Below, piece by piece: positions 21,389 to 32,954 of a DNA stretch of 64,000 bases. Every line of letters starts with the position of its first letter. The stretch's first letter is position 1. Location of the stretch: the NCBI GenBank assembly GCA_964059195.1, contig CAXKWD010000011.1, forward strand, positions 9,192,366 through 9,256,365. The letters are read 5' to 3'. The position numbers and the translations under genes are program-made. Origin of the DNA: Ectobius pallidus (taxonomy: Eukaryota; Arthropoda; Insecta; Blattodea; Ectobiidae). A model generated the notes under the pieces. It worked only from the letters and a program-made list of their open reading frames with translations. It made no database searches and was not told where the DNA came from.

Positions 21389-22326
21389 CAGTAAAACCTG
21401 TCTTAAAGACCACCCCTCTTTAGCGACCACCTCCTTTAAAGACCAATTTTTCTAGGAACCGACAGTAAAACCCATAAGGCCAATGTTATTTGTACCCCTA
21501 TTAAACGACCATCCCTCTCCCCGACCAACGACCAGAGTTTCATTTTCGTTAATCTCGTCTATAACGACCAAAATCGTAAAAGATATTTACTAAAATTGTA
21601 GGCATTAATCAGCATTTGAACAAAAATACTGATACTGTGGGCACTGCAAGACGTCTCTTCAATTTTCAATACAGCACTTTTACAAGAGTGATGGACAGAA
21701 ATGTGAATATGGTCGAACAATGCTTTGGGCTGTTTTCCCTTTCCCATTCTGGGAAATACCTTACAGTAGACAGCGTACAAATACCGTACAGCGCACGGCG
21801 TGAACAGGACACATTCCAATCTCCTACCTCTGACCTGCTTGTTTCAATACCCCTAAGAATTCATGCCTTTATTATCTACATGATCGCAATGACTCGGAGG
21901 GGTAATTCTATTTCTTATGAAAACGTTTATTCAGTGGACATGAGGGGTTTTCTGAAATTCTCGATTCTAAGAAACATGCTGGATAGTCCCTTTCATTGTC
22001 CTCCAAGCAAAATGTAATGTAGGGAAAATAGACGTGTCTTTCTTTTCCTGGAAAACATTACCCAGGAATACTGTAAATATATGCTCGGTCTTATTGGCCT
22101 ACATAGATTAAAGTGTCTTATTGTTGTGCTGCAATTTTAAATACAGTAAAAGTAAGTAATAATCAACTGGGTGTTACATAATACACCTACTGTATTGTAC
22201 CGTATTTATTCTATTGTATTTTCAGTTTCAAGACTTAAAAATGTATTCCCCCTATTAAGAGACCACCCCTCTTAAAGACCACTTTTTCGTGGAACCAGCG
22301 ATGGTCGTTATATAGAGGTTTTACTG
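21389..22326. mobile_element. pogo/Tigger-like TIR element inserted in LINE A
   Basis: Ends CAGTAAAACCTGTC and GAGGTTTTACTG are inverse pogo/Tigger-type termini. Both subterminal regions also carry AAAGACCACCCCTCTT-type words (21410, 22263) around the ends. TA lies at both edges (21387-21388, 22327-22328) and the LINE resumes exactly after it, so the boundaries are firm. The 938-base interior has ORFs of 133 and 86 codons on opposite strands, neither recognisable as a transposase. Probably non-autonomous. Confidence 0.85.
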
Positions 22327-22581
22327 TACATAAAAAACTAAGTGTGTGGTCATGAAACGTCAAAATAATGAGCTACAAAATATTAGAATATCCGATAAAG
22401 CACTCGAACAAGTAGATAAATTTAAATATCTGGGAGCAATAATTATTACAGATACAAATAATATTAAGGAAGAAGTTAAGTGTCGACTAAAATCAGGAAA
22501 TACTTGTTTTTATGCAGTTCAGAAACTATTATCTTCTTGTCTACTGTCTAGAAATCTAAAAATAAAAATTTGTAAGACAAT

Positions 22582-23234
22582 GATGTGTAATCGTACCGGT
22601 AGCGAAAGTACGATATTACCACAAAATATTTGTTCTCTCTGTGAATTCGGCTTTCCCCTTGAGAAAAGCTAAGCTCTTGAAAAATTCAGCTTTTCCTTTG
22701 TAGATCAAGTCTAATGCTGTGCTGTAGTCTGGATGAGGATGATCAATAAGTACAATATATTTACGTAAAGAATAATATAAGAATGCTGTAGTTTATTTCC
22801 AAATAACATATACAGTAGTTGTAGCCTACTCGACGTTCAAGTTTATAGTCCCACGCAGTCACAAAAATTCAGAGTTTTTATACCAATTAGTACGTGACAA
22901 AAACAGCATATTTTCGGTGTGGGTAGAGAGACTGAGGAAGCTTAACTTTTATTTCAGCAAAGAATTTGCTTGTATAATTAGTATTACTGCCTTAAAATTA
23001 ACATTAAGAAAAGAAAAGGAATCTGCTGAGAAGTGATGTGTTGTCTTAAAGTTCATTCTCCTTGCAAGAGATGCGGAAGTCATTTGCATACCGATTAGTG
23101 CGTGCAATACTGGTACTATTACATTGCGTTTAACTTTATCTTCTATCACAAAATCTCTACGGGCAATTCTCTAAAATAAAATTATTACAAAACTTTATCT
23201 ACCTTATTCCTTTATATAATACCCTTACACGACA
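22582..23234. mobile_element. Unidentified insertion in LINE A
   Basis: LINE A continuity breaks after GTAAGACAAT and resumes at ACAATTATTCTGCCGG, so about 650 bases were inserted. GACAA(T) occurs at both edges and may be a short target duplication. Ends show only weak inverse similarity (GTGTAATCGTA / TACCCTTACAC). A 66-codon minus ORF (22949-23149) has no recognised motif. Confidence 0.55.
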
Positions 23235-23690
23235 ACAATTATTCTGCCGGTTGTATTATACGTACAGTATGTGAGACATGGTCCCTTACTCTTCGGGTTC
23301 GAAAACACGGTGAATAGGAAAATATTTGGACCCAAGAGAAATGAAAATGGGGACGGGGATAACTGCATAATAACGAGCTTCATAACTTGTACTCTTCGTC
23401 GGATATATATTAAGTGTACTTAAATTACGGAGGTTGAAATGGGCTGGATATGTTGCGCGCATGGGGAGGAAAGACTTCTCAAAAATATTGACCGGGAGAC
23501 CCAAAGTGAAGAGACCACTTGGAAGACCTAGACGTAGGTGGGAGGACAATATTTGGAGATATTTAAGGGAAATAGGATTTTCGAGGAATGTATGGATGGA
23601 GTTAGCACAGTATAGGGTTGAATGGCGGGCTCCGCAAAGCAGATAATATTCCTTTAGCTTGCTTAGAAATTGAGTGAGTAATTGCCATTG

Positions 23691-25009
23691 AGTAAGTAAT
23701 TAAACCCAGAGAGAGTTGAAAAGCTTTGGGGTTGTGCAATTGCATAAATAACGGATTACTTACTGAATCCAGAATCAGGACTTTCCACTCGAGCGCTGAT
23801 ATTTTATGTCATATATAATTCAAATTCCATTTCAGGGAATCACATTTAAATGGGTCATCAAATTTTAAAGGACGTTCGTGCATGAAGACGTCGACACTTT
23901 TCTTCTTAGTAGGAATAGAATTTTATGTGCTCAATTACATACTTAGTTATCTTCATCCACTTTACATATCTTACTTATAAGTCCCTATCCCTTAAAAATT
24001 CCTTCATGCTGTAAACCCTAGGTTCTATGCATGATTAGGAATTCTGGTTATCTTATTGCACATTTCCTATTCATTTCTTGGTATATTTTTAAGTAAAACA
24101 ATTAGGCTACAATTTTTGAAACTTCCTAGTTTTCTAAATCGATCTTTTCACATATATCTTTATTAATAGAAAATGAAAACGATTAATAGGCACTTCCCAG
24201 GTTTTTAAATCGATCTATTCAAATACGTATTTTTTTATTTGTTACTTTTATAAAATAAAATATGGTGTATGCCTTATTATAGTGTTTACTGGAATATAAG
24301 TTATACAGGTACAATGCGGTGCTTCGTATTCATAAATATATTAACAAAAGGTGGACATAAAAATTAATTTATTTCAGAACAATTCTTCCATGCTGTGTTC
24401 ACAATTCGATTGTTTCATGCATACAATATCCCAATTGTATAAACGTTCTTTAGCACTGACGATTTAAATGTTTTGAGATTTTTTGTCTGTTATCACTTTA
24501 ATTTTAATTTTAAATAGCATCATGAATAGAAATATGGTGGTTATTTTTCGACTAGAGTGAAAAAGATGAAGAGTTTATAAAAATAGCATTACTGCCATTG
24601 AGTATTTTCTCAAAGAAGTTCTTATGCATCACTTTCGCTAAAAATAAGGATATGAAGAATTTTTATCAATTAAGAACTGTAGCGTTAAAATGTTCAAATG
24701 AAGAGTTCACATCAGGTAACAGTGGAAATATAATTGTATAGATCCTATCAGTTTCCTGTCTCCATCGGTAACTCATAACAAAACGAGGTCTGTAGTTCCA
24801 ATTAAGGCGCTAACACTCGCATCGGTGTTCACGCGCTTTTCATTCCCGTAATCATTTTTTTTTATTTACTATTTTCAATTACAACTTGTCTTTCACCTGC
24901 AGGTATGTCACGAGGTATTTATAGTATTGGATGAGTTTAACAAATTTTATTTACAATGTGTTTTATTGCGACTGGAGTTTGTTGTGAACTATTTTCAGGA
25001 AGTTCATTA
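23691..25009. other. Unassigned AT-rich sequence
   Basis: No gene, TIR pair or SINE recognised. CGCTTTTCATTCCCG and flanks are non-repetitive within the window. Confidence 0.4.
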
Positions 25010-25068
25010 CTAGGGCAAGGTATTTGATGATCTTGTATCTTTCTTATATGAAGGTTAAAAGATAGCTC

Positions 25069-25118
<50 letters not shown>

Positions 25119-25761
25119 ATCATGAAATAATTGATTAAATAAGTGCAATTTGTTTTTGCATTTTAAAATTTATATTGCATTTTTCGTCGTTTTCAAGAGA
25201 AAGACCATTTTTGGCAAATTTTAGGTCACTTTCTTGGTCATTTGACTCATTTTTAGGTATTTTTCTGCATTTTCGGTCATGTTTCAGTGGAGGTAGAGAG
25301 GAGCTTTTCCATGTACAAATTGTTACTTTCAGACAACAGACAATCTTTTTTATTTGAAAATCTCCGCAAAGAGTTCATAGTTGATTTTAATTGAGGTTTA
25401 TTGTAAACACCATAGCAGTTTGTCTTGTAGCAATAAAGAATTATTTTTCTTCTTTGTTTTTAAATGGCACATATTTCTAGGGGCAATTTGATGGGCATGC
25501 CAGTACAGAAATATATATTTTTCCGCTAAGGGTGCCCGAGTAGTAAGGATTTACTTACTTTTTTGGTAATTAAATAAGTGTGTTTTATATTGTAAATTCA
25601 TATATAACCCACTGCCATCTGTTAAATTGCTTTTAGCAATTCATTACTTTAAAAAACTAAATATAAGTAAAGATGGAAAATTTATTGGTCATAAAAAAAT
25701 GTGTCATTTTTTCACTATGTTTAGGTCATAAATGCATTCTTTATTTTGCATTTTTCACTAT
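25010..25761 (+). mobile_element. AT-rich repeat (TTTAGGTCATTTT family), probable 8-bp TSD
   Basis: Starts TAGGGCAAGGTATTTGATG and ends TTTTGCATTTTTCACTAT. The interior is dominated by variants of TTTTAGGTCATTTT and TTTTGCATTTTT. It is flanked by GTTCATTA at 25002-25009 and 25762-25769, consistent with a hAT-length duplication. A second near-full copy lies inverted at 47182-47870 and a fragment at 38547-38765, which confirms it as a dispersed unit. No coding capacity seen. Confidence 0.7.
25071..25119. repeat. (AT)n-(GT)n microsatellite
   Basis: ATATAT run switching to GTGTGT inside the AT-rich repeat. Confidence 0.95.
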
Positions 25762-25948
25762 GTTCATTAAATGACTTGCCTTATTCATTACACTCACGGT
25801 GTTTATGTGTATCTTCATAACCTGTGACAAGGGTAGCGAAGTCAAGAGTGCTGGACGTTCTCTGGAGAGCATTGAGCAATCTTTCAGAAGGTGAAGGGCC
25901 GTCTGGTTGGCTCCTCGGGTCAAATGCAGATTGGCGAAGGAGTCTTAA

Positions 25949-26467
25949 TAGGTTTGTTCGCAAAGCAGTCAGAAACCAGGAACTTATCGTTCGCGCATGC
26001 GCTATTTCTCCACACGCGTTCGCAAAGCGAGAATCCGTGATTCTGATTTCAATCTTCTGTTCGCAAAGCTCTCACGGACAGTTTCTGTACTATAAGAAAA
26101 GTTTGCAGGCTCTAGCATGAATTGTTATCAGAGACATGCGCAGTAACCTATTTTCACGCGCCTGACTCCTCCCTCCTATAACATTGCGCCAGATTTATAA
26201 ACATAGGCTACTTATATGTATGAATAATGGAAGATAATTAAAAGTTTCCCAAAATATAGATTATATTGTCGATGTATATTGCATTTATAACATGTCAAAG
26301 GGAAATATATATTTTATTTGTATATCATATCGATTAAACGCAGAAACTATCGATTCCAAATTCTTGTAACCATTCGCAAAGTGCAAATCACGGGTAAGTT
26401 ACAGACTGGACATGCGCAGTACAACAAATTCTCAAGCGGTCACGGATTTGCTTTGCGAACAAACCTA
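25949..26467. mobile_element. TTAA-flanked MITE with repeated TTCGCAAAGC motif, copy 1
   Basis: TIRs TAGGTTTGTTCGCAAAGCA and TGCTTTGCGAACAAACCTA are flanked by TTAA (25945-25948 and 26468-26471). The 519-base interior repeats the decamer GTTCGCAAAG or its inverse near both ends (near 25958, 26028, 26060, 26372 and 26452), as expected for subterminal transposase-binding sites. No coding frame of its own. A second copy is inverted at 39828-40343. TTAA duplication points to a piggyBac- or Kolobok-type mobiliser. Confidence 0.85.
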
Positions 26468-26471
26468 TTAA

Positions 26472-28128
26472 TTCTGAAGAGGTATTCTCTGAAACTACCA
26501 TGATTAGCAAGGAATTGAGTTAGAATAAAGTTTTGCCAAATGGATGTGGAAAGCCTGTGTGGAATGTCAGGAATGAATAGCTTTGTATGTGTTTCCACGG
26601 TGGAGTTAATTTAAGTTGCGTTCCAGATTTTATTGTAATAGTCACTCAGAAGCTGTTTGCCTCGTGAGATGGGGATGGCGTTGTATTCAGTATTGCCGTT
26701 CCGGTTGGCCAATATTCTGGCTATTTATTTATTTATTGTACTAAGAATATTACAGGCTAATGCCCAATTACAATATTCTCGCTTATATTAATACACCAGA
26801 TTCTAATATTAAATATTTAAAGTGATATTCATAATAATTAAACTAATACTATAACTATAAAACAATCACACAGAAAAGAAAAACAGAAACACAAACAATA
26901 TGACAATTACACAAGGGAATATCATATGAAATAATAATAATAATAATAATATAAATAATAATATAATAGTTTTGGAGGAAAATATATATATCAGAAAGAT
27001 TCAAATAAAGAAAATTACATGGAGCATATTTTATTAATTATTATTTTAAAATTTAAAAAAAAATGCAGCCCTTTCCTTACCTGAGAGCCCAGAGTGACCT
27101 TTGATCCATTAGAGTGTGATCTTAGTCGATTTGCTAAGTAAGATGAGTTTCTTTCTTTTTTCTGCTGCTAAGGGGGTTCCCGCAATCATTTCATACATGC
27201 TTATGGCATGCAATTCTGATTTCATTAAAGCAGGAACTGAAATACGTACTCAAATTCACTATGAACTAATAATGTATGTAATTTTTTCAATTTTCCTGAT
27301 TGTGTCTCATAATTTTTAAGTTCATGGAAGTTGATAATAGAATAATAAAAAGGACTGTTGGTGTAATCATTTATCAGGTTTATATTTATTTATTTTCTTT
27401 ACAAATGTACATAACACGCAGAAACTAAAAACGCTTTTGCTATTACAAATGATTTGTATAATGAGATAGTTCCATGAAGAATTTAAAAACACACAATTTT
27501 TTTGAATATTATATTGTATTTTGAATTCAAATAAATATAACTGACTTTCAAAAATACAAATGTCTAAAGTAACAAGACAAGTATGATTGTTTCAATTAGT
27601 ATAATTTAGAATTTTAAAAAGTCATTTATATGCTTCGTATCTCTCAGATACATTGATTCCGACCGACTGTTAGACCAAAATGAGCTTTTCTTAGTACCTA
27701 AAAAACCTGCTATAATGGATAACGTATTGTTTAACAAGTTCTCTTCCTATATATGTGGTATTCTAAATTTTGTCATTTGTAAATTATGAAATATGTTGTG
27801 ATACAATATATTAATAGCAGAGTTTATTTTCGGAGTTACATTTCAAACTAGGCCTATAAAACCAAATTCTGGTTCCGAAAATGGTGATAAATGAAAAGAG
27901 TAGTGTCAAATAAATACAAAGATATTATTTTACAGAGTACTAATAATATAATTTAAGGATACAAAATAGAAACTGAAAAAGGAGCATTAGATTATTATTG
28001 TATTTTAAGAAAGTTGAAAGATTAGCAGTATTATTTCATATGGTAATTAATATTAGTATGGGGCCTACTGGATAAGGTATGGCAATTTCTGGACCTAAAT
28101 TTGCATTGCATTGCATTAATCCTTCTAG
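26472..28128. other. Unassigned AT-rich sequence
   Basis: Includes a short AATAAT run (26935-26960). No gene or element ends recognised. Confidence 0.4.
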
Positions 28129-28131
28129 TAA

Positions 28132-30012
28132 ATCATAGTGAAGGCAAGAGTCTCAAGTGACCCCAGAGCAATACAACACTACAACGAGGCTAAGACAAAG
28201 TACAAGCAACTCCTAAAAGCAAAAAGGGAGACACACACAGAGGATGAAACCATTCGACTAGCGGAAGAAGCAGAGAAACCCCCCTTTCTAGCTCTGGCCC
28301 CGAGGAAGCCGAGGCTCACAAACGCTATACAGATGCATTCCTGGAAATCCCATTTCGCCCGGATCCTCAACCAACGGAATAAAATCATGGAGGGAAAACA
28401 ACAGTCAATCCAAGCTCACGCGGACTTCCCAAGAATATCCATAGCGGAAATGACAGCAGCAATAAATAGCCTGAAGCCGAGGAAAGCAGCTGGCCCAGAC
28501 GCTATCTTCAATGAACACCTCAGGGAATCACAAGACATGTTAATTGAAATCTGGACAGACCTCTTTAATAAATGCATAGAGCTTGGGAAGATACCAGATG
28601 AATGGAGAAGGTCCACCATCAAAGTCATGTATAAGGGAAAAGGGGACAACTCCAAAGAAGACTCTTACCGGGGTATCGCGCTGGAAAACACGATATTTAA
28701 GCTCTTCACAAAAATAATCACACAAAGACTAACTGTGGCGACGAATGGGAAAATACCGGAAGAACAATTTGGTTTTACAAAAGGCAAGGCAACTACGCAC
28801 GCAATAAAGAATCTCCTGGAGAACATCAAGGATGCATTAAGACTGCCGAAAGGGAAACTCCACGCGGTCTTCGTGGATTACAGGAAAGCCTTCGACTTTC
28901 TGGATAGAAATACCGTGATCACAAAGCTGGAACATATGATCGGCATGGAGCACTACCTGACAAGAATAATTACAGCAATCTTGGAAAGTAACCAAATTAG
29001 GATACAAGACAGCGCAACCCTCTCCAGACCCCTGCTTCAGACCAATGGCGTCCTACAGGGCGACCCTTTAAGCCCGCTGCTATTTAATATAGCGACAGCA
29101 GACGTAACGGAGGCTATAAGCAACAAAGACCAGACAAAGATGTACAATTACGAAGACGATATGTTCATTGTTTCGGAAAGCGCACAGGAACTCCGGCTCA
29201 GCTTCAATGAACTGACAACATGGGCCACCCAAAACGGACTCGAAATGAATGAAGATAAAACCGTTCATATGGTATTCAGAAGAGGGGGAAGAGTTCATTC
29301 CCAGGACTTCATAGACTACAGAGGAAGAAGACTCACTACTGTAAAAGCCTTCAAATATCTCGGAGTGACGCTGCAACCGACGGGAAGAACATTCACCCTT
29401 AATGTAAAAGACAGAGCCATAGCAGCTATCAGGGCCATTAATGACATCAGACATCCGCAAGCAATCTCCCTTGAGACAGCAATGAGACTTTTCAATGCCA
29501 AAGTACTACCCATAATAATCTATGGAATACAGGAATTATGGGAGGACCTAAAGAAGAAGGACCTCGAGACCTGGGAAAAGGTAAAGAGTCTCTACCTTAA
29601 GCGAGTAGCAGGAGTCTCAAAATATACTCCCTCGAGGCTAGTCGACATTCTGACAAAACAGACTTTCCTGATCGAAGACATCAGAAACCTACTATCCCTG
29701 CCCCACACAGCTGCATACGGAGAGCTGATGAACAACCTGCAGCAAAAGAGGATGCAAGTAGACGACAAATTCTATGCCACCAGCGCCATGATTGACCGAT
29801 CTTGGATAGGAGCCAACCAGCGAATGAGACAGGTTGTCAACAGACTGGCGGTACACGGTTTCCACCACAAGATGTGCAGTACCAAGCGGTTCCACCAGGA
29901 CGTGTCCGAAACATGTGTGTGTGTCTATTGCGAGAAGAGCTGTGGCCGTTATCACATACTTTGGTGTGCAAAATGTGACAAATCTGTGACCGAACGTAGT
30001 GCCGAGGAATGA
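28132..30012 (+). CDS. Non-LTR retrotransposon reverse transcriptase (5'-truncated, ORF intact)
   Basis: A 624-codon frame with all RT blocks in order: RKAAGPDAIFNEHL (about residue 115-128), YRGIALENTIFKLFTKII (177-194), EEQFGFTKGKATT (208-220), motif A AVFVDYRKAFD (243-253), motif B GVLQGDPLSPLLFN (304-317), motif C YEDDMFIV (338-345), motif D KTVHMVFRRGG, and thumb FKYLGVTL. It ends with a cysteine/histidine cluster, CVYCEKSCGRYHILWCAKC (about 594-612), as in several LINE ORF2 proteins. The endonuclease part is missing and no ATG opens the frame: a stop at 28129-28131 precedes it, so this is a 5'-truncated insertion. It copies its own RNA into the genome in intact relatives. Motif C is normally (Y/F)ADD; the Ala-to-Glu change is unusual. 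The ORF is visibly GC-richer than its surroundings, fitting a recent insertion. Confidence 0.88.
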   Translation: MIVKARVSSDPRAIQHYNEAKTKYKQLLKAKRETHTEDETIRLAEEAEKPPFLALAPRKPRLTNAIQMHSWKSHFARILNQRNKIMEGKQQSIQAHADFPRISIAEMTAAINSLKPRKAAGPDAIFNEHLRESQDMLIEIWTDLFNKCIELGKIPDEWRRSTIKVMYKGKGDNSKEDSYRGIALENTIFKLFTKIITQRLTVATNGKIPEEQFGFTKGKATTHAIKNLLENIKDALRLPKGKLHAVFVDYRKAFDFLDRNTVITKLEHMIGMEHYLTRIITAILESNQIRIQDSATLSRPLLQTNGVLQGDPLSPLLFNIATADVTEAISNKDQTKMYNYEDDMFIVSESAQELRLSFNELTTWATQNGLEMNEDKTVHMVFRRGGRVHSQDFIDYRGRRLTTVKAFKYLGVTLQPTGRTFTLNVKDRAIAAIRAINDIRHPQAISLETAMRLFNAKVLPIIIYGIQELWEDLKKKDLETWEKVKSLYLKRVAGVSKYTPSRLVDILTKQTFLIEDIRNLLSLPHTAAYGELMNNLQQKRMQVDDKFYATSAMIDRSWIGANQRMRQVVNRLAVHGFHHKMCSTKRFHQDVSETCVCVYCEKSCGRYHILWCAKCDKSVTERSAEE

Positions 30013-30077
30013 ACAGTTTCTTCAATGCACGCTTGTGCGCATTTCTTTCTTATTAATATGTTATAAGTAGGGGGGAT
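30013..30077 (+). other. Probable short 3' UTR of the LINE
   Basis: Sequence between the ORF stop and the next repeat; no tail or target duplication could be fixed. Confidence 0.3.
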
Positions 30078-30425
30078 TTCTATGACCTAAAAAATAGGAG
30101 ATATGCATGCATTTATGACCTAAAAACATTAAAATATGACCAATAAAATTTAAAATATGACTTTACTACTTACACATTGTGTATAGTTTTTTAAAAGTTT
30201 CATTACAATACATTTTATTAAAATATAGTGTTAATTATTTAAAATACCTGTAAATTCTCAAAAAGTATCTTTATAATGAAAAATTTACAAAATATGAAAT
30301 GAAACTTCAAAATTTCTTTAATATGCTTACAAATATGCCAAAAATATGACCTAAATATGCATATTCATACTAAATATGCTATAAGTTGAAAATTGCCTAA
30401 ATATGCAGATATATGCACAATAAAA
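30078..30425 (-). repeat. AT-rich dispersed repeat with TATGACCTAAA words
   Basis: Repeated TATGACC and TATGC words, with AAATTGCCTAAATATGCAG near the right end. Related in style to the TTTAGGTCATTTT family but not the same unit. Confidence 0.5.
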
Positions 30426-31295
30426 GCCGTTCCATTTTCACCAGGATGCTTGGAATCGGGTTTAAATTAGTCGGAAACCCCTAGTTATAAGATATCCCTC
30501 TTTATTATATAACATTAACTTGGTAGCATACATCTGTAGATCTGGTTTATTTTTTAAAGCATTAAAGCACGTAAAAGTAAAATGTCTCGACTAAGAAGAA
30601 ATTACCCATCTCAGTCTCGGATAACGTTCGTAGGAAGTAAAGCGTTATATGTGGGATATGAGCAATAGATGCCGTAGAGAGAAGAAGACTTAGAAGTAAA
30701 AAACTGAAAGGTAAGAAAGTGAATGTTTCGAATTTTATACTGAACAACAGGAATGGACAAACTGAACAAAAAATGAAGCACTAAAATGTATGGGAAGTTA
30801 TAGTGAAAAGAATAACACAAGATGAAAGACGTGTGGGAGGAATACCTAGGCGGCTTCACGTCAGGATAATAAAAGCAACATTGAATGAGACAACTGTAAG
30901 TTATTAGGTGGTATTGCATTGCTGAAGATATCAGGGAAACGAATTTCTCCGAGAAAGAGAAACAAGAAAACCTGCTCACACACAATTTTGCAATTCCGTG
31001 TAGCAACTCAGGAACTTAGAGAATCAATGAAAACTGGAATAAGCTTTTGAAGTAAAGAGAGATAGGAACGTATTTCATACTATAAATAAACGTGCACTGC
31101 TCATTAATTTGCACTTTCATTTTCCTAGATACTCTTGACGCATTATTTGTATTGTGTTGATAAATTTCATATTTTCCCTATCAGGGATATAATTGCTTGT
31201 AAAATGTGTATTACATAAAATAAACGAATCAGATATGTTCATGCACGCTTCATGGATTTGCACCTGTTCTCTCGCATTTTATAAAATGTGTAGTG
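30426..31295. other. Unassigned; possibly very old transposon coding debris
   Basis: The plus strand near 30940-31040 reads ISPRKRNKKTCSHTILQF then RVATQELRESMKTGI across an otherwise broken frame. No family recognised. The long minus ORF (30611-31006) has low-complexity hydrophobic composition and is probably incidental. Confidence 0.3.
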
Positions 31296-31688
31296 TTATT
31301 CTATCAGCTTAATAGCTTTGCACTTCTCTAAACTTTTAGTCATAAATAGTAAAACATCCATTGAATAAAACATAAGAACATTGTAGTTCCAATATTGTTT
31401 ATATTTTGGCATTTCATTCCGCTACCTTCAGGTCCTTTTTCTGATGAACTTAATTCTATTGTCGTTCCATTCAGTACAGTTCAGATCCTTTTTGTAATGA
31501 ACGACAAGAGAAATAAGTTCATCAGAAAAATGGCCTGAAGTTGGTGGATGAAATGCCGAAATATATCGTCCCACACAATATTGGGACAATAATATATTAA
31601 TGTTCTTACATTTTATTCAATGGATGTTTTACCATATTGACGACTATAAGTTTAGAGATGTACATAGCTATTAAGCTGATAGAATAAC
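31296..31688. mobile_element. Foldback element, ~170-bp inverted arms
   Basis: GTTATTCTATCAGCTTAATA at the left is matched in inverse at 31669-31688, and the arms continue inward through CATCCATTGAATAAAA and CTGATGAACTTA to a spacer near 31467-31505. Arms are diverged, and the left arm lacks part of what the right has. No coding content. Confidence 0.75.
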
Positions 31689-31729
31689 GATAACAAAACT
31701 ATAACATATGAGAGTATAGGTGGAGTCTT

Positions 31730-32062
31730 TTATTTAATACACATTTTACACACATTATTCCTAGGCACATAATTCTTATGGACATGCAGTGTTATAAGTT
31801 CTTTGTTAGCACACCAAATTAGATAATCTCCAGAGTGGAAGGGGTATTGTTGAGAATCAAGAGGGTAGTAGATGACATTAAAATAAATATAATTTCCGTT
31901 TTCTGATCGAGTCCATGGTTTAAGAGATAAATAAATTGTGGTCCCATAAAATACATTGCAACAGGATTCTGTGAAATAGCCTAGGCGGAGGCATTGACCC
32001 TGTCTGTCACTCGTACAAAACATACACACACAAATGGAAGACTCTTGCTTAGACGTTGCCAA
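31730..32062 (-). CDS. Unidentified 110-codon open frame
   Basis: The frame opens at TTG (first ATG 13 codons in) and ends KMCIK-stop. It is cysteine-rich at the start (SSICVCMFC, SCCNVF) and contains WTRSENGNYIYFNVIYYPLD. No family recognised, no signal peptide or splice context clear. Its length is notable for such AT-rich DNA, but coding status is unproven. Confidence 0.15.
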   Translation of the reverse strand: MATSKQESSICVCMFCTSDRQGQCLRLGYFTESCCNVFYGTTIYLSLKPWTRSENGNYIYFNVIYYPLDSQQYPFHSGDYLIWCANKELITLHVHKNYVPRNNVCKMCIK

Positions 32063-32950
32063 ACTCCCCCAAATATATAGTCACTAATAATTTTTGTATT
32101 TACTTTGGAGGAAAACTACCAACTTATTGAAAAACCGAAAAGCAAAATGTTATTCCTGTTCTGACGTGAAAAAATTAGAACAGGACTCCCAGAACTTAAA
32201 GTTTAGGAACAACTTTTTTCCTGAGAAAAACAATCAGTTTGACAAAAATGTATTGGAATTGTTTGTTTGTTTCTATCGAAGGATTAACTGTAAAGATCTG
32301 CACAGTTATATCTCTTCCACTCAGTATATTTTGGTGAATTGGTAGTCTAACTCCATACAATAATCTACATGTCTCCTATCATTCACGGAAATTGTTGAGC
32401 GATAAAAAATCAAGGATACAAAAACACAAAGGAAATTGAAACTAAACTAAAGTTAAGGGACCATACAATAGCATTACTTTAGCCTATACTTAGATCCCAC
32501 GTGTTGACTCATGATACCAACCTCAGCTAAAAACTGTAAAAAAAATTGTTATAAAGTTTATATTTGGTAATTTAAAAATCAACTTATAGTCTGAGATATA
32601 ACAGAAAATAAGAAATATGTACATAAGTACAAACAATAATACAATTACGAATACAATATGATAGTAACACAATTAGAAACGAAGAAATGAAATAAGAGAA
32701 TTTGTAGGAAGACACGAAAACTATCTGACCTAATACAGATGCTAAGTATAGTTTTAAATATTTATGACATTAATCTTACGCACTGACACAAAAAAGAAGA
32801 AAAAAATACACGAGAGAAATCAGAAATGTGAAAGGACGGGTGTCGTAATTATAATTAATATGCAGCAGTTATATGCTTTTTACAAATAGTAAACAGTTAT
32901 GATAAATTATAAAACAAATTTGAATAATATTATTTGATATTAGATAAGAT
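32063..32950. other. Unassigned AT-rich sequence
   Basis: An 83-codon ORF (32094-32345) has no recognised motif. Nothing else seen. Confidence 0.4.
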
Positions 32951-32954
32951 GGTG

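Larger units (their letters stand above)
21305..23690 (+). pseudogene. LINE A fragment, interrupted by two insertions
   Basis: LINE A blocks appear in three pieces. 21305-21388 corresponds to the sequence just 5' of the thumb. 22327-22581 encodes QNNELQNIRISDKALEQVDK, FKYLGAII and KCRLKSGNTCFYAVQKLLSS. 23235-23690 encodes KWAGYVARMGRKDFSKILTG, RPKVKRPLGRPRRRWEDNIW and RYLREIGFSRNVWMELAQYR. Joined, they parallel the copy at 9890-11790. The thumb/C-terminal part of ORF2 is recognisable; the catalytic core is absent (5' truncated). The gaps are the pogo-like element 21389-22326 and an unidentified insert 22582-23234. Confidence 0.85.

Noticed and set aside
29080..29460. 126-codon minus-strand ORF
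   Set aside because: Shadow of the LINE reverse transcriptase on the plus strand.
31730..32062. Cysteine-rich secreted peptide gene
   Set aside because: No signal peptide, no clear start or splice context, and no recognised cysteine spacing; kept only as a low-confidence frame.
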